Made by a program: the position numbers and the translations under genes. Below, piece after piece: positions 18,814 to 27,439 of a stretch of 64,000 nucleotides of DNA. The stretch lies in contig NC_021237.1 of NCBI RefSeq assembly GCF_000397205.1, forward strand, positions 1,737,001-1,801,000, given 5' to 3'. Numbering within the stretch: the stretch's first letter is position 1; each line of letters begins with the position of its first letter. Below the pieces are notes generated by a model. That model did no database searches, was not told where the DNA came from, and saw nothing but the letters and a program-made list of their open reading frames with translations. Origin of the DNA: Pseudomonas protegens CHA0 (lineage in GTDB: Bacteria > Pseudomonadota > Gammaproteobacteria > Pseudomonadales > Pseudomonadaceae).

Positions 18814-19938
18814 ATGCCGCTGCAATCCTTGAACAGCCTGTCCGCCGTCGATCCTGTGCAATGGGATGGCCTGCTCAAGGACGGGCAACCCTTTGTGCGT
18901 CACGCCTTTCTCAGTGCCCTGGAAGACAGCGGCAGCCTTGGCCCGCGCTCTGGCTGGCAGGCCGAGCACCTGCTGCATGTCGAAGACGGTCGGCTGCTGG
19001 CGGCGCTGCCCAGCTATCGCAAATGGCATTCCTACGGCGAATACGTGTTCGATCATGGCTGGGCGGATGCCTGCGACCGGGCCGGAATCGACTACTACCC
19101 CAAGCTGCTGACGGCGGTGCCGTTCAGCCCGGTGAGCGGCGCCCGGGTGCTGGCAGCGACCCAGGCAGATGCGCTCGAACTGCTGAAAAGCCTGCCCGGC
19201 TACCTGGAGATCGAAGGGCTTTCCAGTGCCCATATCAACTTCACCGACGATTTCAGCGACGCGGCCCTGGAGCAGCAACCGGGCTGGCTGCAGCGCCTGG
19301 GCTGCCAGTTTCACTGGCAGAACCGTGGCTACCGGGACTTTCAGGATTTCCTCGATGCCCTGAGCTCGCGCAAGCGCAAGCAGATGCGCAAGGAGCGCGA
19401 GCAGGTGGCGGGGCAGGGCATTGATTTCCAGTGGCTCGAAGGCCATGAACTGGACCAGGCGCAGTGGGATTTCGTCTATGCCTGCTACGCCAACACCTAC
19501 GCGGTGCGGCGCCAGTCACCCTACCTGACCCGAGCATTTTTCAGCCTGCTGGCCGAGCGTATGCCCGAAGCGATCCGCGTGGTCCTGGCCAAGCAGGGCG
19601 GGCGCCCGGTGGCCATGGCCTTCAGCCTGGTGGGCGGCGACAGTTTCTATGGGCGCTACTGGGGTTGCCTGGCGGAGTTCGACCGCCTGCATTTCGAGAC
19701 CTGTTTCTACCAGGGCATGGAGTACGCCATCGCCCAGGGGCTGCAGCGCTTCGACGCCGGCGCCCAGGGCGAGCACAAGCTGATTCGCGGCTTCGAACCG
19801 GTGCTCACCCGCTCCTGGCACTACCTGCGCCATCCTGGGCTGAAGGCTGCGGTGAAGGATTTCCTGCAACAGGAACAGGCCGGAATCCGCGCCTATGCGC
19901 AAGAGGCGAGGGACGCCTTGCCCTATCGGCAGGCGTGA
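18814..19938 (+). CDS. FemAB-like / GNAT-fold N-acyltransferase-like protein (COG3146 type)
   Basis: 374 residues. The WLQRLGCQFHWQNRGYRDFQ and DALSSRKRKQMRKEREQVAG segments, together with MAFSLVGGDSFYGRYWGC, mark the peptidoglycan-biosynthesis/recognition family (FemAB-like fold). It has no signal peptide and should be cytosolic. Function in Pseudomonas is unassigned, and acyl or aminoacyl transfer is a fold-based guess. The stop is 16 bp from the end of the convergent aquaporin gene, with no clear terminator between. Confidence 0.8.
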   Translation: MPLQSLNSLSAVDPVQWDGLLKDGQPFVRHAFLSALEDSGSLGPRSGWQAEHLLHVEDGRLLAALPSYRKWHSYGEYVFDHGWADACDRAGIDYYPKLLTAVPFSPVSGARVLAATQADALELLKSLPGYLEIEGLSSAHINFTDDFSDAALEQQPGWLQRLGCQFHWQNRGYRDFQDFLDALSSRKRKQMRKEREQVAGQGIDFQWLEGHELDQAQWDFVYACYANTYAVRRQSPYLTRAFFSLLAERMPEAIRVVLAKQGGRPVAMAFSLVGGDSFYGRYWGCLAEFDRLHFETCFYQGMEYAIAQGLQRFDAGAQGEHKLIRGFEPVLTRSWHYLRHPGLKAAVKDFLQQEQAGIRAYAQEARDALPYRQA

Positions 19939-19954
19939 CCCTCGCCGGCGTTGC

Positions 19955-20653
19955 TCAGCCGTCTTCCTTGCCCAGCCAGCGATAGACCACGCCGCCGATC
20001 ACTGCGCCAAGGATCGGCGCCAGCCAGAACATCCACAGCTGCTGCAACGCCCAGCCGCCGACGATCAGCGCCGGTCCGGTGCTGCGGGCCGGGTTGACCG
20101 AGGTGTTGGTGACCGGGATCGAGATCAGGTGGATCAGGGTCAGGGCCAGGCCGATGGCGATGGGCGCCAGCCCCGCCGGGGCGCGTTTGTCGGTGGCACC
20201 GAGGATGATCACCACGAACATCAAGGTCATCACCAACTCACAGACAAAACCCGCGGCCATGGAATAGCCGCCGGGGGAGTGTGCGCCATAGCCGTTGGAC
20301 GCCAGCCCCGAGGCCAGTTCGAACCCCGGCTTGCCGCTGGCGATGAAGTACAGCAGCGCCGCGGCGATGACCCCGCCGATCACCTGCGCGACGATATAGG
20401 CCGGCAGTTCCCTGGCCGGAAAGCGTCCACCCACCACCAGCCCGACGGACACCGCGGGGTTCAAGTGGCAACCGGAGATATGGCCGATGGCGAAGGCCAT
20501 GGTCAGCACCGTCAGGCCGAAGGCCAGGGCGACCCCGAGCAGGCCGATACCGACGTTGGGAAAGGCCGCCGCCAGCACGGCGCTGCCGCAACCGCCCAGG
20601 ACCAGCCAGAACGTACCGAGCAATTCGGTGACAGAACGTTTGAACAAAGACAT
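19955..20653 (-). CDS. aqpZ: Aquaporin Z
   Basis: 232 residues, six helices and two half-helices. Both NPA boxes are present: [10 protein letters not shown] near residue 65 and [12 protein letters not shown] near residue 186, the latter including the selectivity-filter Arg after NPA. The short polar loops are those of water-selective AqpZ rather than GlpF. ATG 20653 has AAGGA upstream on the minus strand. A perfect palindrome sits immediately upstream of that site. Confidence 0.95.
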   Translation of the reverse strand: MSLFKRSVTELLGTFWLVLGGCGSAVLAAAFPNVGIGLLGVALAFGLTVLTMAFAIGHISGCHLNPAVSVGLVVGGRFPARELPAYIVAQVIGGVIAAALLYFIASGKPGFELASGLASNGYGAHSPGGYSMAAGFVCELVMTLMFVVIILGATDKRAPAGLAPIAIGLALTLIHLISIPVTNTSVNPARSTGPALIVGGWALQQLWMFWLAPILGAVIGGVVYRWLGKEDG

Positions 20654-20663
20654 GAGAGAGTCC

Positions 20664-20683
20664 TTGATAGGTCAACCTATCAA
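20664..20683. promoter_or_regulatory. Perfect 9+9 bp palindrome at the aqpZ leader
   Basis: TTGATAGGT and ACCTATCAA arms separated by CA, ending 10 bp before the aqpZ start codon and touching its AAGGA ribosome-binding site. It could be a dimeric repressor operator or a leader hairpin. Confidence 0.5.
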
Positions 20684-20720
20684 CGCGATACAGCTGTTAT
20701 GCATCCCGCAGGTTAACTAC

Positions 20721-20739
20721 AGGTTCCGCTCCGGAACCT
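20721..20739. repeat. Small perfect inverted repeat
   Basis: AGGTTCCG and CGGAACCT around a 3-base centre, about 70 bp upstream of aqpZ. No T-run follows on either strand. Confidence 0.4.
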
Positions 20740-20782
20740 AGGCTGAGTACAGCAGGCTTTCGGCGCAATTCCACTCGCCCAT

Positions 20783-20824
20783 GAAAAACGCCAGGGCCCC
20801 CTGAAACCGGGGGCTCTGGCGCAT
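20783..20824 (-). terminator. Rho-independent terminator of the ABC transporter gene
   Basis: Read on the minus strand, CGCCAGAGCCCCC pairs with GGGGGCCCTGGCG and is followed by five T. It starts 34 bp after the stop of the ABC transporter gene. Confidence 0.9.
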
Positions 20825-20857
20825 TGTGCGGCGACTTTCTGTAGCGGCTACAGAGGC

Positions 20858-22690
20858 TCAGTCGATGCCGACGAAGCCTCCGGTCTGGTGCTGCCACAGG
20901 CGCGCATACAGGCCGCCGTGGGCCAGCAGTTCGGCGTGGGTACCGGTCTCGGCGATGCGCCCCTGTTCCAGGACCACCAGGCGGTCCATGCGGGCGATGG
21001 TCGAGAGGCGGTGGGCGATGGCGATCACGGTCTTGCCTTGCATCAGGGTCTCCAGGCTTTCCTGGATCGCCGCTTCCACTTCCGAGTCCAGGGCCGAGGT
21101 GGCTTCGTCCATGATCAGGATCGGCGCATCCTTGAGCAGCACCCGGGCAATGGCGATGCGCTGGCGCTGGCCGCCGGACAACTTGACCCCGCGCTCGCCG
21201 ACATGGGCGTCGAAGCCGGTGCGGCCCTGGGCGTCGGACAACAACGGGATGAACTCGTCGGCACGAGCCTTGCGCACTGCTTCCCAGAGTTCCTCGTCGG
21301 TGGCGTCGGGGCGGCCGTAGAGCAGGTTGTCGCGGATCGAGCGGTGCAGCAGCGAGGTGTCCTGGGTGATCATGCCGATGCGTTCGCGCAGGCTTTCCTG
21401 GGTTACCCCGGCGATGTCCTGGCCGTCGATGAGGATCTTGCCGCCCTGCAGGTCGTAGAGGCGCAGCAGCAGGTTGACCAGGGTTGATTTGCCGGCCCCG
21501 GACGGGCCGATCAGGCCGATCTTCTCCCCCGGGCGGATCTCCAGGTTGAGGTCGCTGATGACCCGGTTGGCCTTGCCGTAGTGGAACTCCACATGTTCGA
21601 AACGCACGCCGCCCTGGGCCACCGCCAGCTTCGGTGCCTGCTCGCGGTCGGTGAGTTGCAGGGGCTGGGCGATGGTCTTCAGGCCGTCCTCGACCATGCC
21701 GATGTTTTCGAAGATGCCGTTGATCACCCACATGATCCAGCCGGACATGTTGACGATGCGGATCACCAGCCCGGTGGCCAGGGCAATGGCCCCGGCGCTG
21801 ATCAGCGACTGGCTCCACAACCACAGGGCCAGGCCGGTGGTGCCGGCGATCAGCAGGCCGTTGAGGCTGGTGATGGTCACGTCCATGGCGGTGACCACGC
21901 GCCCGGCCAGCTGGCTCTTTTCGGTCTGCTCGGCGATCGCCTCGCGGGCGTAGCTCTGCTCGAAGTGGGTGTGGGCGAAGAGCTTGAGGGTGGTGATGTT
22001 GGTGTAGCCGTCGACGATTCGCCCCATCAGCTTGGAGCGGGCGTCGGAGGCGTCCACCGAGCGCTTCTGGATGCGTGGCACGAAGTAGCGCATGGCACCG
22101 ATGAAGCCGGCGATCCACAGCAGCAGCGGGATCATCAGGCGCCAGTCGGCGTCGGCGAACAGCACCAGGGAACCGATGGCGTAGATGGTCACGTGCCACA
22201 GGGCATCGATCACCTGCACCGAGGAGTCCTGCAGCGAATAGCCGGTCTGCATGATGCGCTGGGCGATGCGCCCGGCGAAGTCGTTCTGGAAGAAGTTCAG
22301 GCTCTGGCGCAGCACGTAGCTGTGGTTCTGCCAGCGGATCAGGCTGGTCATGCCAGGGTTGATGGTCTGGTGCATCAGGAGGTCGTGCAGGCCCACCATC
22401 AGGGGCCGGAACAGCAGCGCCACCACCGCCATCCAGGCCAGTTCCAGGCCGTGGTCGGTGAACACCTGGACGCTGGGGGTGCCCTGGGCCAGGTCGATGA
22501 TGGTGCTCAGGTAGCTGAACAGCGACACCTCGATCAGGGCCACGAACAGGCCCACCACCAGCAGGGCGACGAAGCTCGGCCAGACTTGCTTGATGTAGTG
22601 GAAGTAGAAGGGCAGGACCCGGTTGGGCGGGGTGGCGCTGGGAGCGTCGCGGAAGATGTCGATCAGTTGTTCAAAACGACGAAAGAGCAT
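20858..22690 (-). CDS. ABC exporter, fused permease and ATPase (MsbA/MdlB-like)
   Basis: 610 residues. Residues 1-330 hold a six-helix type IV exporter domain. The nucleotide-binding domain follows with Walker A GPSGAGKST, signature VKLSGGQRQR, Walker B ILIMDEATSALD and H-loop IAIAHRLSTI. Such half-transporters work as dimers in the inner membrane exporting lipids, drugs or peptides. No substrate is indicated. It lies 90 bp downstream of ppiA on the same strand, and its own terminator follows. Confidence 0.9.
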   Translation of the reverse strand: MLFRRFEQLIDIFRDAPSATPPNRVLPFYFHYIKQVWPSFVALLVVGLFVALIEVSLFSYLSTIIDLAQGTPSVQVFTDHGLELAWMAVVALLFRPLMVGLHDLLMHQTINPGMTSLIRWQNHSYVLRQSLNFFQNDFAGRIAQRIMQTGYSLQDSSVQVIDALWHVTIYAIGSLVLFADADWRLMIPLLLWIAGFIGAMRYFVPRIQKRSVDASDARSKLMGRIVDGYTNITTLKLFAHTHFEQSYAREAIAEQTEKSQLAGRVVTAMDVTITSLNGLLIAGTTGLALWLWSQSLISAGAIALATGLVIRIVNMSGWIMWVINGIFENIGMVEDGLKTIAQPLQLTDREQAPKLAVAQGGVRFEHVEFHYGKANRVISDLNLEIRPGEKIGLIGPSGAGKSTLVNLLLRLYDLQGGKILIDGQDIAGVTQESLRERIGMITQDTSLLHRSIRDNLLYGRPDATDEELWEAVRKARADEFIPLLSDAQGRTGFDAHVGERGVKLSGGQRQRIAIARVLLKDAPILIMDEATSALDSEVEAAIQESLETLMQGKTVIAIAHRLSTIARMDRLVVLEQGRIAETGTHAELLAHGGLYARLWQHQTGGFVGID

Positions 22691-22780
22691 GGGGTCTGAA
22701 GCCCGGGGTACGGGCTCTCCTGTGCAGAAAACGGACGGGGCGCCGGGTAGGGCGCCGCCGTCGGGACAGGCTGCGAAGTA

Positions 22781-23344
22781 TCAGTCGATACGCTTGGCCG
22801 ACTTGATCAGTACCGGGTCGATCGGCACGTTCTGCATGCCCTGCTTGGTGGTGGTCTGGGAGTTGACGATCTGGTCCACCACGTCCATGCCGCTCACCAC
22901 CTTGGCGAATACGGCGTAGCCGGCATCGCGGCCCGGGTCGAGGAAGGCGTTGTCGGCGACGTTGATGAAGAACTGGCTGGTGGCCGAGTTGGGGTTCGAG
23001 GTACGGGCCATGGACAGGGTGCCACGCACGTTATGCAGGCCGTTGGAGGCTTCGTTCTTGATCGGGTCGCGGGTGTCTTTCTGCACCATCTGCGCGGTGA
23101 AGCCACCGCCCTGGACCATGAACCCCGGGATCACCCGGTGGAAGATGGTGTTGGTGTAGAAGCCGCTGTCGACGTAGTCGAGGAAGTTCTTGCTGGAGAT
23201 CGGTGCCTTGACCGGGTCCAGTTCCACTTCGATCTTGCCGAAGCTGGTGTCCAGCAGGACGTGGGGCGCCTTGGCCGGTTGCGCGGCCATCAGGTTGGCC
23301 GCGAAGAGTACGGAGCCGGCGACGAGGGCGATTTTTTTCAGCAT
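22781..23344 (-). CDS. ppiA: Periplasmic peptidyl-prolyl cis-trans isomerase A
   Basis: 187 residues. A signal peptide ending near AAQPAKA precedes a cyclophilin domain with [35 protein letters not shown] and [12 protein letters not shown]. This matches the periplasmic PpiA type that isomerises proline bonds in exported proteins. The start is 4 bp from the stop of the upstream hydrolase gene, so the two are co-transcribed. Confidence 0.93.
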   Translation of the reverse strand: MLKKIALVAGSVLFAANLMAAQPAKAPHVLLDTSFGKIEVELDPVKAPISSKNFLDYVDSGFYTNTIFHRVIPGFMVQGGGFTAQMVQKDTRDPIKNEASNGLHNVRGTLSMARTSNPNSATSQFFINVADNAFLDPGRDAGYAVFAKVVSGMDVVDQIVNSQTTTKQGMQNVPIDPVLIKSAKRID

Positions 23345-23347
23345 GGG

Positions 23348-24151
23348 TCAATGATCCTGGGTGGTGGTGTCGACTGTGGTCATGAAGTCCAGCAGGGTTT
23401 GGTTGAAGCGCTGCGGCTGGTCCAGCGGCGTGGCGTGTCGGGAGTCCTCGATCACCACCAGCCGCGCGTCCGGCAGCAGTTTGACATAAGCCTCCTTGAG
23501 CGCCACCGGGGTGTAGTCGCGGTCGGCGCTGACGACCAGGGTTGGACAGGTGATTCGTGACAGACGTTCCTGAACCCCCCAACCGACGATGGCGTCGAAG
23601 CTGGCGAGATAAGCACGTTTGTCGTTTTTTGCCCAGCGCTCGGCCATCTTCTGTCGCAGCTCGCCCTGCTCCGGCTTGGGAAACAGCCGCGGGCCCAGGG
23701 CCTTGCCGATGGCGCTCGGGCTCAGCACCCGGGCCAGGCTCCAGCGCTTGAACCACTGCCAGTAGTCGTTGGCGCTGCGCAGCTTGACCTCGGGGCCGCT
23801 GTTGACGATGCACAGGCTCTTGAGCAACTGCGGCTGGTCCACCCCCAGCTGGAAGCCGATCATGCCGCCCATGGACAGCCCGACGTAGTGGGCCGGGCCC
23901 AGGTTCAGGTGCTCGATCAGCGCCACGATGTCGGCGGTGAAGCCCGGGATGCTGTAACGCTCCCGGGGTTTGTCGGAACGTCCGTGACCGCGAATGTCCG
24001 GGATGATCAGCCGGTAGCGGGCCGAGAGTTCGGGGATCTGTTTTTCCCAGTCCAGGGCGCTGGAGCCCAGGCCGTGAACCAGTAGCAGGGGGTCGCCCCG
24101 GCCGTATTCCTCGTAGTGCAGGGTGCAACCTTCATGCTCGAAATACGCCAT
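23348..24151 (-). CDS. Alpha/beta-hydrolase
   Basis: 267 residues. Alpha/beta-hydrolase fold with the oxyanion HG motif (LLLVHGLGSSALDW), nucleophile Ser93 in GLSMGG, acid in VVSADRDYTPV and catalytic His in EDSRHATPLDQP. The family resembles 3-oxoadipate enol-lactonase or carboxylesterase-like enzymes; the substrate is not known. It sits 30 bp after a LysR regulator gene and directly before ppiA, all on the minus strand. Confidence 0.85.
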   Translation of the reverse strand: MAYFEHEGCTLHYEEYGRGDPLLLVHGLGSSALDWEKQIPELSARYRLIIPDIRGHGRSDKPRERYSIPGFTADIVALIEHLNLGPAHYVGLSMGGMIGFQLGVDQPQLLKSLCIVNSGPEVKLRSANDYWQWFKRWSLARVLSPSAIGKALGPRLFPKPEQGELRQKMAERWAKNDKRAYLASFDAIVGWGVQERLSRITCPTLVVSADRDYTPVALKEAYVKLLPDARLVVIEDSRHATPLDQPQRFNQTLLDFMTTVDTTTQDH

Positions 24152-24181
24152 GGCAGAACTCCTGTTCTGATGAGTGGGACG

Positions 24182-25105
24182 TCAGGCTTGCTCGGGTGCG
24201 GCAAAGGGCGCATCCAGGGGCGCGGTGTCGAAGGTGCGCAGCAGTTCCACGAGGATCTGCGTCGCCGGGCCCAGGGGTTTGTCCTTGTTGGAATAGAGGA
24301 AGAAGGTCGGATGGCGGCTGCCGCCCTGGTCCAGGGGCAGGACCTTGAGCAGGCCTTCGCGCAGCTCGCGCTCGATCAGGTGCCGGGGCAGCCAGGCAAA
24401 GCCCAGGCCGCTGCCGACGAAGGTCGCGGCAGTGGCCAGGCTGCCCACGGTCCAGCGTTGTTCGGCGCCGAGCCAGCCGACATCTCGCGGTTGCTGGCGG
24501 CCGGAGTCGCGGATCACCACTTGCAACTGGCTTTCCAGGTCCTGGAAATGCAGTTCCCGCTGCAGGCGGTGCAGGGCGTGTTCCGGGTGGGCCACGGCGA
24601 CGAACTCCACCGAGCTCATCTCGGTGCCCAGGTAGCCGGGAATGTTGAAACCGCTGATGGCCAGGTCGGCCACGCCTTCGAGCAGCACTTCCTCGACCCC
24701 GGACAGCACTTCCTCGCGCAGGCGCACGCGGCAGCCACGGCTTTGCGGCATGAAGGCGGTCAGGGCACGTACCAGGCGCGCGTTGGGGTAGGCGGCGTCC
24801 ACCACCAGCCGCACTTCGGCTTCCCAGCCCTGTTCCATATGGTGGGCCAGGTCTTCCAGCTGGCTGGCCTGCTTGACCAGTTGCCGGGAGCGGCGCAGCA
24901 ACACGCCGCCGGCTTCGGTGAGCACTGCCTTGCGGCCGTCGATGCGCAGCAGCGGCACGCCGAGCTGGTCCTGCATGCGGGCCACGGTGTAGCTGACCGA
25001 GGACTGGGACCGGTGCAGCGCTTCGGCGGCCTGGGCGAAACCGCCGTGGTCGACCACCGCCTGCAGGGTGCGCCATTGATCCAGGGTCACGCGGGGCGCT
25101 TTCAT
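24182..25105 (-). CDS. LysR-family transcriptional regulator
   Basis: 307 residues. HTH: LQAVVDHGGFAQAAEALHRS and VSYTVARMQDQLGVPLLRI, then the effector-binding domain with AISGFNIPGYLGTEMSSVEF. It leads an apparent operon with the hydrolase and ppiA and is divergent from the small periplasmic gene at 25155. Target unknown. Confidence 0.88.
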   Translation of the reverse strand: MKAPRVTLDQWRTLQAVVDHGGFAQAAEALHRSQSSVSYTVARMQDQLGVPLLRIDGRKAVLTEAGGVLLRRSRQLVKQASQLEDLAHHMEQGWEAEVRLVVDAAYPNARLVRALTAFMPQSRGCRVRLREEVLSGVEEVLLEGVADLAISGFNIPGYLGTEMSSVEFVAVAHPEHALHRLQRELHFQDLESQLQVVIRDSGRQQPRDVGWLGAEQRWTVGSLATAATFVGSGLGFAWLPRHLIERELREGLLKVLPLDQGGSRHPTFFLYSNKDKPLGPATQILVELLRTFDTAPLDAPFAAPEQA

Positions 25106-25154
25106 GAGGGGCTCCTCTTGTCCTAAGCTGGCGCTCCTTACTGGAGACTGCCGA

Positions 25155-25469
25155 ATGAGAAAATTCTGTTGTGTGTTGCTGGCTCTGTTGCCCTTGAGCG
25201 CCTGGGCCTATCCCATCGAAGTCGAGAAGCAGCTCAACGGCCAGAGCATCGATTACACGGCCTATGACACCGATGAAGACATCGGCTCCATCCAGTTGAA
25301 CAACTACGGCAAGAGCGATGCGCTGTGCTCGGTGGTGTTTCGCAATGGCCCCGAAGCGCCGCGCACCCGCAAGGTGGAAGTCGCCGCAGGGCAGAGCAAG
25401 AACGTTACCGCCAAGTTCAATCGCAAGATCATCAAGCTGCGCCTGGACCTGACCTGCCAGGCCAAATGA
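25155..25469 (+). CDS. Small conserved periplasmic protein, function unknown
   Basis: 104 residues. A clear signal peptide (MRKFCCVLLALLPLSAWA) leads to a mature part starting YPIEVEKQLNG, probably an all-beta domain ending in a basic segment and LTCQAK. Two cysteines in the mature part could form a disulfide. ATG 25155 follows GGAG. I have seen relatives misnamed phosphoglycerate kinase, but nothing kinase-like is present. No function can be given. Confidence 0.8.
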   Translation: MRKFCCVLLALLPLSAWAYPIEVEKQLNGQSIDYTAYDTDEDIGSIQLNNYGKSDALCSVVFRNGPEAPRTRKVEVAAGQSKNVTAKFNRKIIKLRLDLTCQAK

Positions 25470-25627
25470 TCGAAGTGGGCCCGGCCCGGCCGGTTGCTGC
25501 AGGGCTGGCTCCGCTTATAAACGAATTTATTGATTGGTTATAGCAGTTATTTGCGCTTTTTCATCGATATCGCTCTGTTTAATCTGCGCTCCATCGACTT
25601 ACGCATACCCCGATGGAGATTTGTGCC

Positions 25628-26227
25628 ATGTCCCGCGTCCTGATCATTGAAAGCAGTGCCCGCCAGCAGGATTCCGTATCCCGCCAGTTGACCCAGACCT
25701 TTATCCAGCAATGGCAAGCCGCCCACCCGGGTGATTCGATCACGGTACGCGACCTGGCCCGCAACCCGGTGCCGCATCTGGATGCCAACCTGCTGGGGGG
25801 CTGGATGAAACCCGCCGAGCAGCGCAGCGCCGCCGAGCAGGACTCCCTGCAACGCTCCAATGAATTGACCGAGGAATTGCTGGCCGCCGACGTCCTGGTC
25901 ATGGCCGCGCCGATGTACAACTTCGCCATTCCCAGCACCCTCAAGGCCTGGCTCGACCACGTACTGCGCGCCGGGGTGACCTTCAAGTACACCGACACCG
26001 GGCCCCAGGGCCTGCTCACCGGCAAGCGTGCCTACGTGCTCACTGCCCGCGGCGGTATCTACGCCGGCAGCACCGCGGACCACCAGGAACCCTACCTGCG
26101 CCAGGTGATGGGCTTTATCGGCATCCACGATGTGGAGTTCATCCACGCCGAAGGCCTGAACCTGGGGGGCGATTTCCACGAGAAGGGCCTGAACCAGGCC
26201 AATGCCAAGCTGGCCCAGGTGGCCTGA
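25628..26227 (+). CDS. azoR: FMN-dependent NADH-azoreductase
   Basis: 199 residues. Flavodoxin-like fold with the FMN phosphate loop SSARQQDSVSRQL, the MYNFAIPSTLKAWLDHVLRA segment and LTARGGIYAGS, all standard for AzoR. It acts as a quinone and azo-compound reductase in the cytosol. ATG 25628 has GGAG upstream; an earlier in-frame ATG at 25613 overlaps that site. The 158-bp upstream region is AT-rich with TTATTGATTGGTTATA, a likely promoter. Confidence 0.92.
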   Translation: MSRVLIIESSARQQDSVSRQLTQTFIQQWQAAHPGDSITVRDLARNPVPHLDANLLGGWMKPAEQRSAAEQDSLQRSNELTEELLAADVLVMAAPMYNFAIPSTLKAWLDHVLRAGVTFKYTDTGPQGLLTGKRAYVLTARGGIYAGSTADHQEPYLRQVMGFIGIHDVEFIHAEGLNLGGDFHEKGLNQANAKLAQVA

Positions 26228-26289
26228 GCCGCGATTCTTGAGCCCAGGCGCCGCTCAGCGAAGGGCAGGGCGGCGCCGTTAATCCGCAG

Positions 26290-26423
26290 ATAATCTACCG
26301 GTGTTCAAGTAGCGCCTGCGCATCCCCCTTCAAGCCGGTTCGCGCATCGAACCTCCCTTTGTACTGGTTGCTCCTTCAGTACCGACGCCCGATTGCACGC
26401 CTAGCGAGATCGGGCTTTTTTTT
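26290..26423 (+). ncRNA. Possible small RNA or structured 3' region
   Basis: The 259-bp gap between azoR and the EamA gene holds C/U-rich single-stranded-looking segments (ATCCCCC, ACCTCCCTTTG), a GTACTGG...CAGTACC pairing and a terminal hairpin with a T-run. This is the form of a Hfq-type sRNA. TAATCT near 26293 could be a -10, but no convincing -35 is visible. It may equally be the azoR 3' UTR. Confidence 0.3.
26387..26423 (+). terminator. Rho-independent terminator
   Basis: GCCCGAT (26387-26393) pairs with ATCGGGC (26409-26415), followed by eight T. It ends the azoR transcript or the sRNA candidate. Confidence 0.9.
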
Positions 26424-26486
26424 GCCCGGGATTTCATCTGAGGGGGCAAAACCGCTATCGTCGCCGCCATTCAAGACGAGGCGAAC

Positions 26487-27350
26487 ATGGGCTATCTACT
26501 TTTTGTCACGCTGATCCAGGCGTTTTCCTTCAGCCTGATCGGCGAATACCTGGCCGGGCATGTCGACAGTTACTTCGCGGTGCTGGTGCGGGTGCTGCTG
26601 GCGGGGCTGGTGTTCATTCCACTGACCCGCTGGCGCCGGGTGGCCCCGGCCTTCATGCGCGGCATGCTGCTGATCGGTGCGCTGCAGTTCGGCATCACCT
26701 ACGTGTGCCTGTACCTGAGCTTTCGCGTGCTGACGGTGCCGGAAGTACTGCTGTTCACCATCCTCACGCCGTTGCATGTGACCCTGATCGAAGACGCCCT
26801 GAACCGGCGCTTCAACCCCTGGGGCCTGCTGGCGGCGCTGGTGGCGGTGGCAGGCGCGGTGGTGATCCGCTACGACAGCGTCAACCCGGACTTCTTCATG
26901 GGCTTCTTGCTGCTGCAACTGGCCAACTTCACCTATGCCGCCGGGCAAGTGCTGTACAAGCATCTGGTGGCGCGCTACCCCAGCGACGAGCCGCACTACC
27001 GGCGCTTCGGCTACTTCTACCTGGGGGCGCTGCTGGTGGTGTTGCCGGCGTTCCTGCTGTTCGGCAAGGCCCACTACCTGCCCGACGCGCCGCTGCAATG
27101 GGCGGTGCTGCTGTTCCTCGGCCTGGTGTCCACGGCCCTGGGCATGTACTGGTGGAACAAGGGCGCGTGCCTGGTGACCGGCGCCACCCTGGCGGTGATG
27201 AACAACCTGCATGTGCCGGTGGGGCTGTTGATCAACCTGCTGATCTGGAACCAGCACGAAGACCTGGGGCGGCTGTTGCTGGGCGGGTTGGTGATTCTGG
27301 GGGCGGTGTGGATCAGCCGCCGGGGCGCGGCGCCGCGCCTGGCGCCCTAA
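26487..27350 (+). CDS. EamA-type carboxylate/amino acid/amine transporter
   Basis: 287 residues with ten hydrophobic helices in two EamA repeats (ILTPLHVTLIEDALNRRF at the end of the first; LGMYWWNKGACLVTGATLAV in the second). This resembles the carboxylate/amino acid/amine exporter subgroup. ATG 26487 follows GAGGCGAAC. It has its own leader after the terminator at 26387-26423. Confidence 0.85.
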   Translation: MGYLLFVTLIQAFSFSLIGEYLAGHVDSYFAVLVRVLLAGLVFIPLTRWRRVAPAFMRGMLLIGALQFGITYVCLYLSFRVLTVPEVLLFTILTPLHVTLIEDALNRRFNPWGLLAALVAVAGAVVIRYDSVNPDFFMGFLLLQLANFTYAAGQVLYKHLVARYPSDEPHYRRFGYFYLGALLVVLPAFLLFGKAHYLPDAPLQWAVLLFLGLVSTALGMYWWNKGACLVTGATLAVMNNLHVPVGLLINLLIWNQHEDLGRLLLGGLVILGAVWISRRGAAPRLAP

Positions 27351-27353
27351 CCT

Positions 27354-27435
27354 GTAGGATCCGGCTTGCCGGCGAAAGGGCCCGCAAGCGTTGCGTCTGG
27401 CCGGCCAACGCCTTCGCTGGCAAGCCAGCTCCTAC
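27354..27435. repeat. REP-type inverted repeat pair
   Basis: Arms 27354-27378 and 27411-27435 (GTAGGATCCGGCTTGCCGGC against GCTGGCAAGCCAGCTCCTAC), imperfect. It lies between convergent genes and probably serves as their shared 3' hairpin. Confidence 0.75.
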
Positions 27436-27439
27436 CGGG

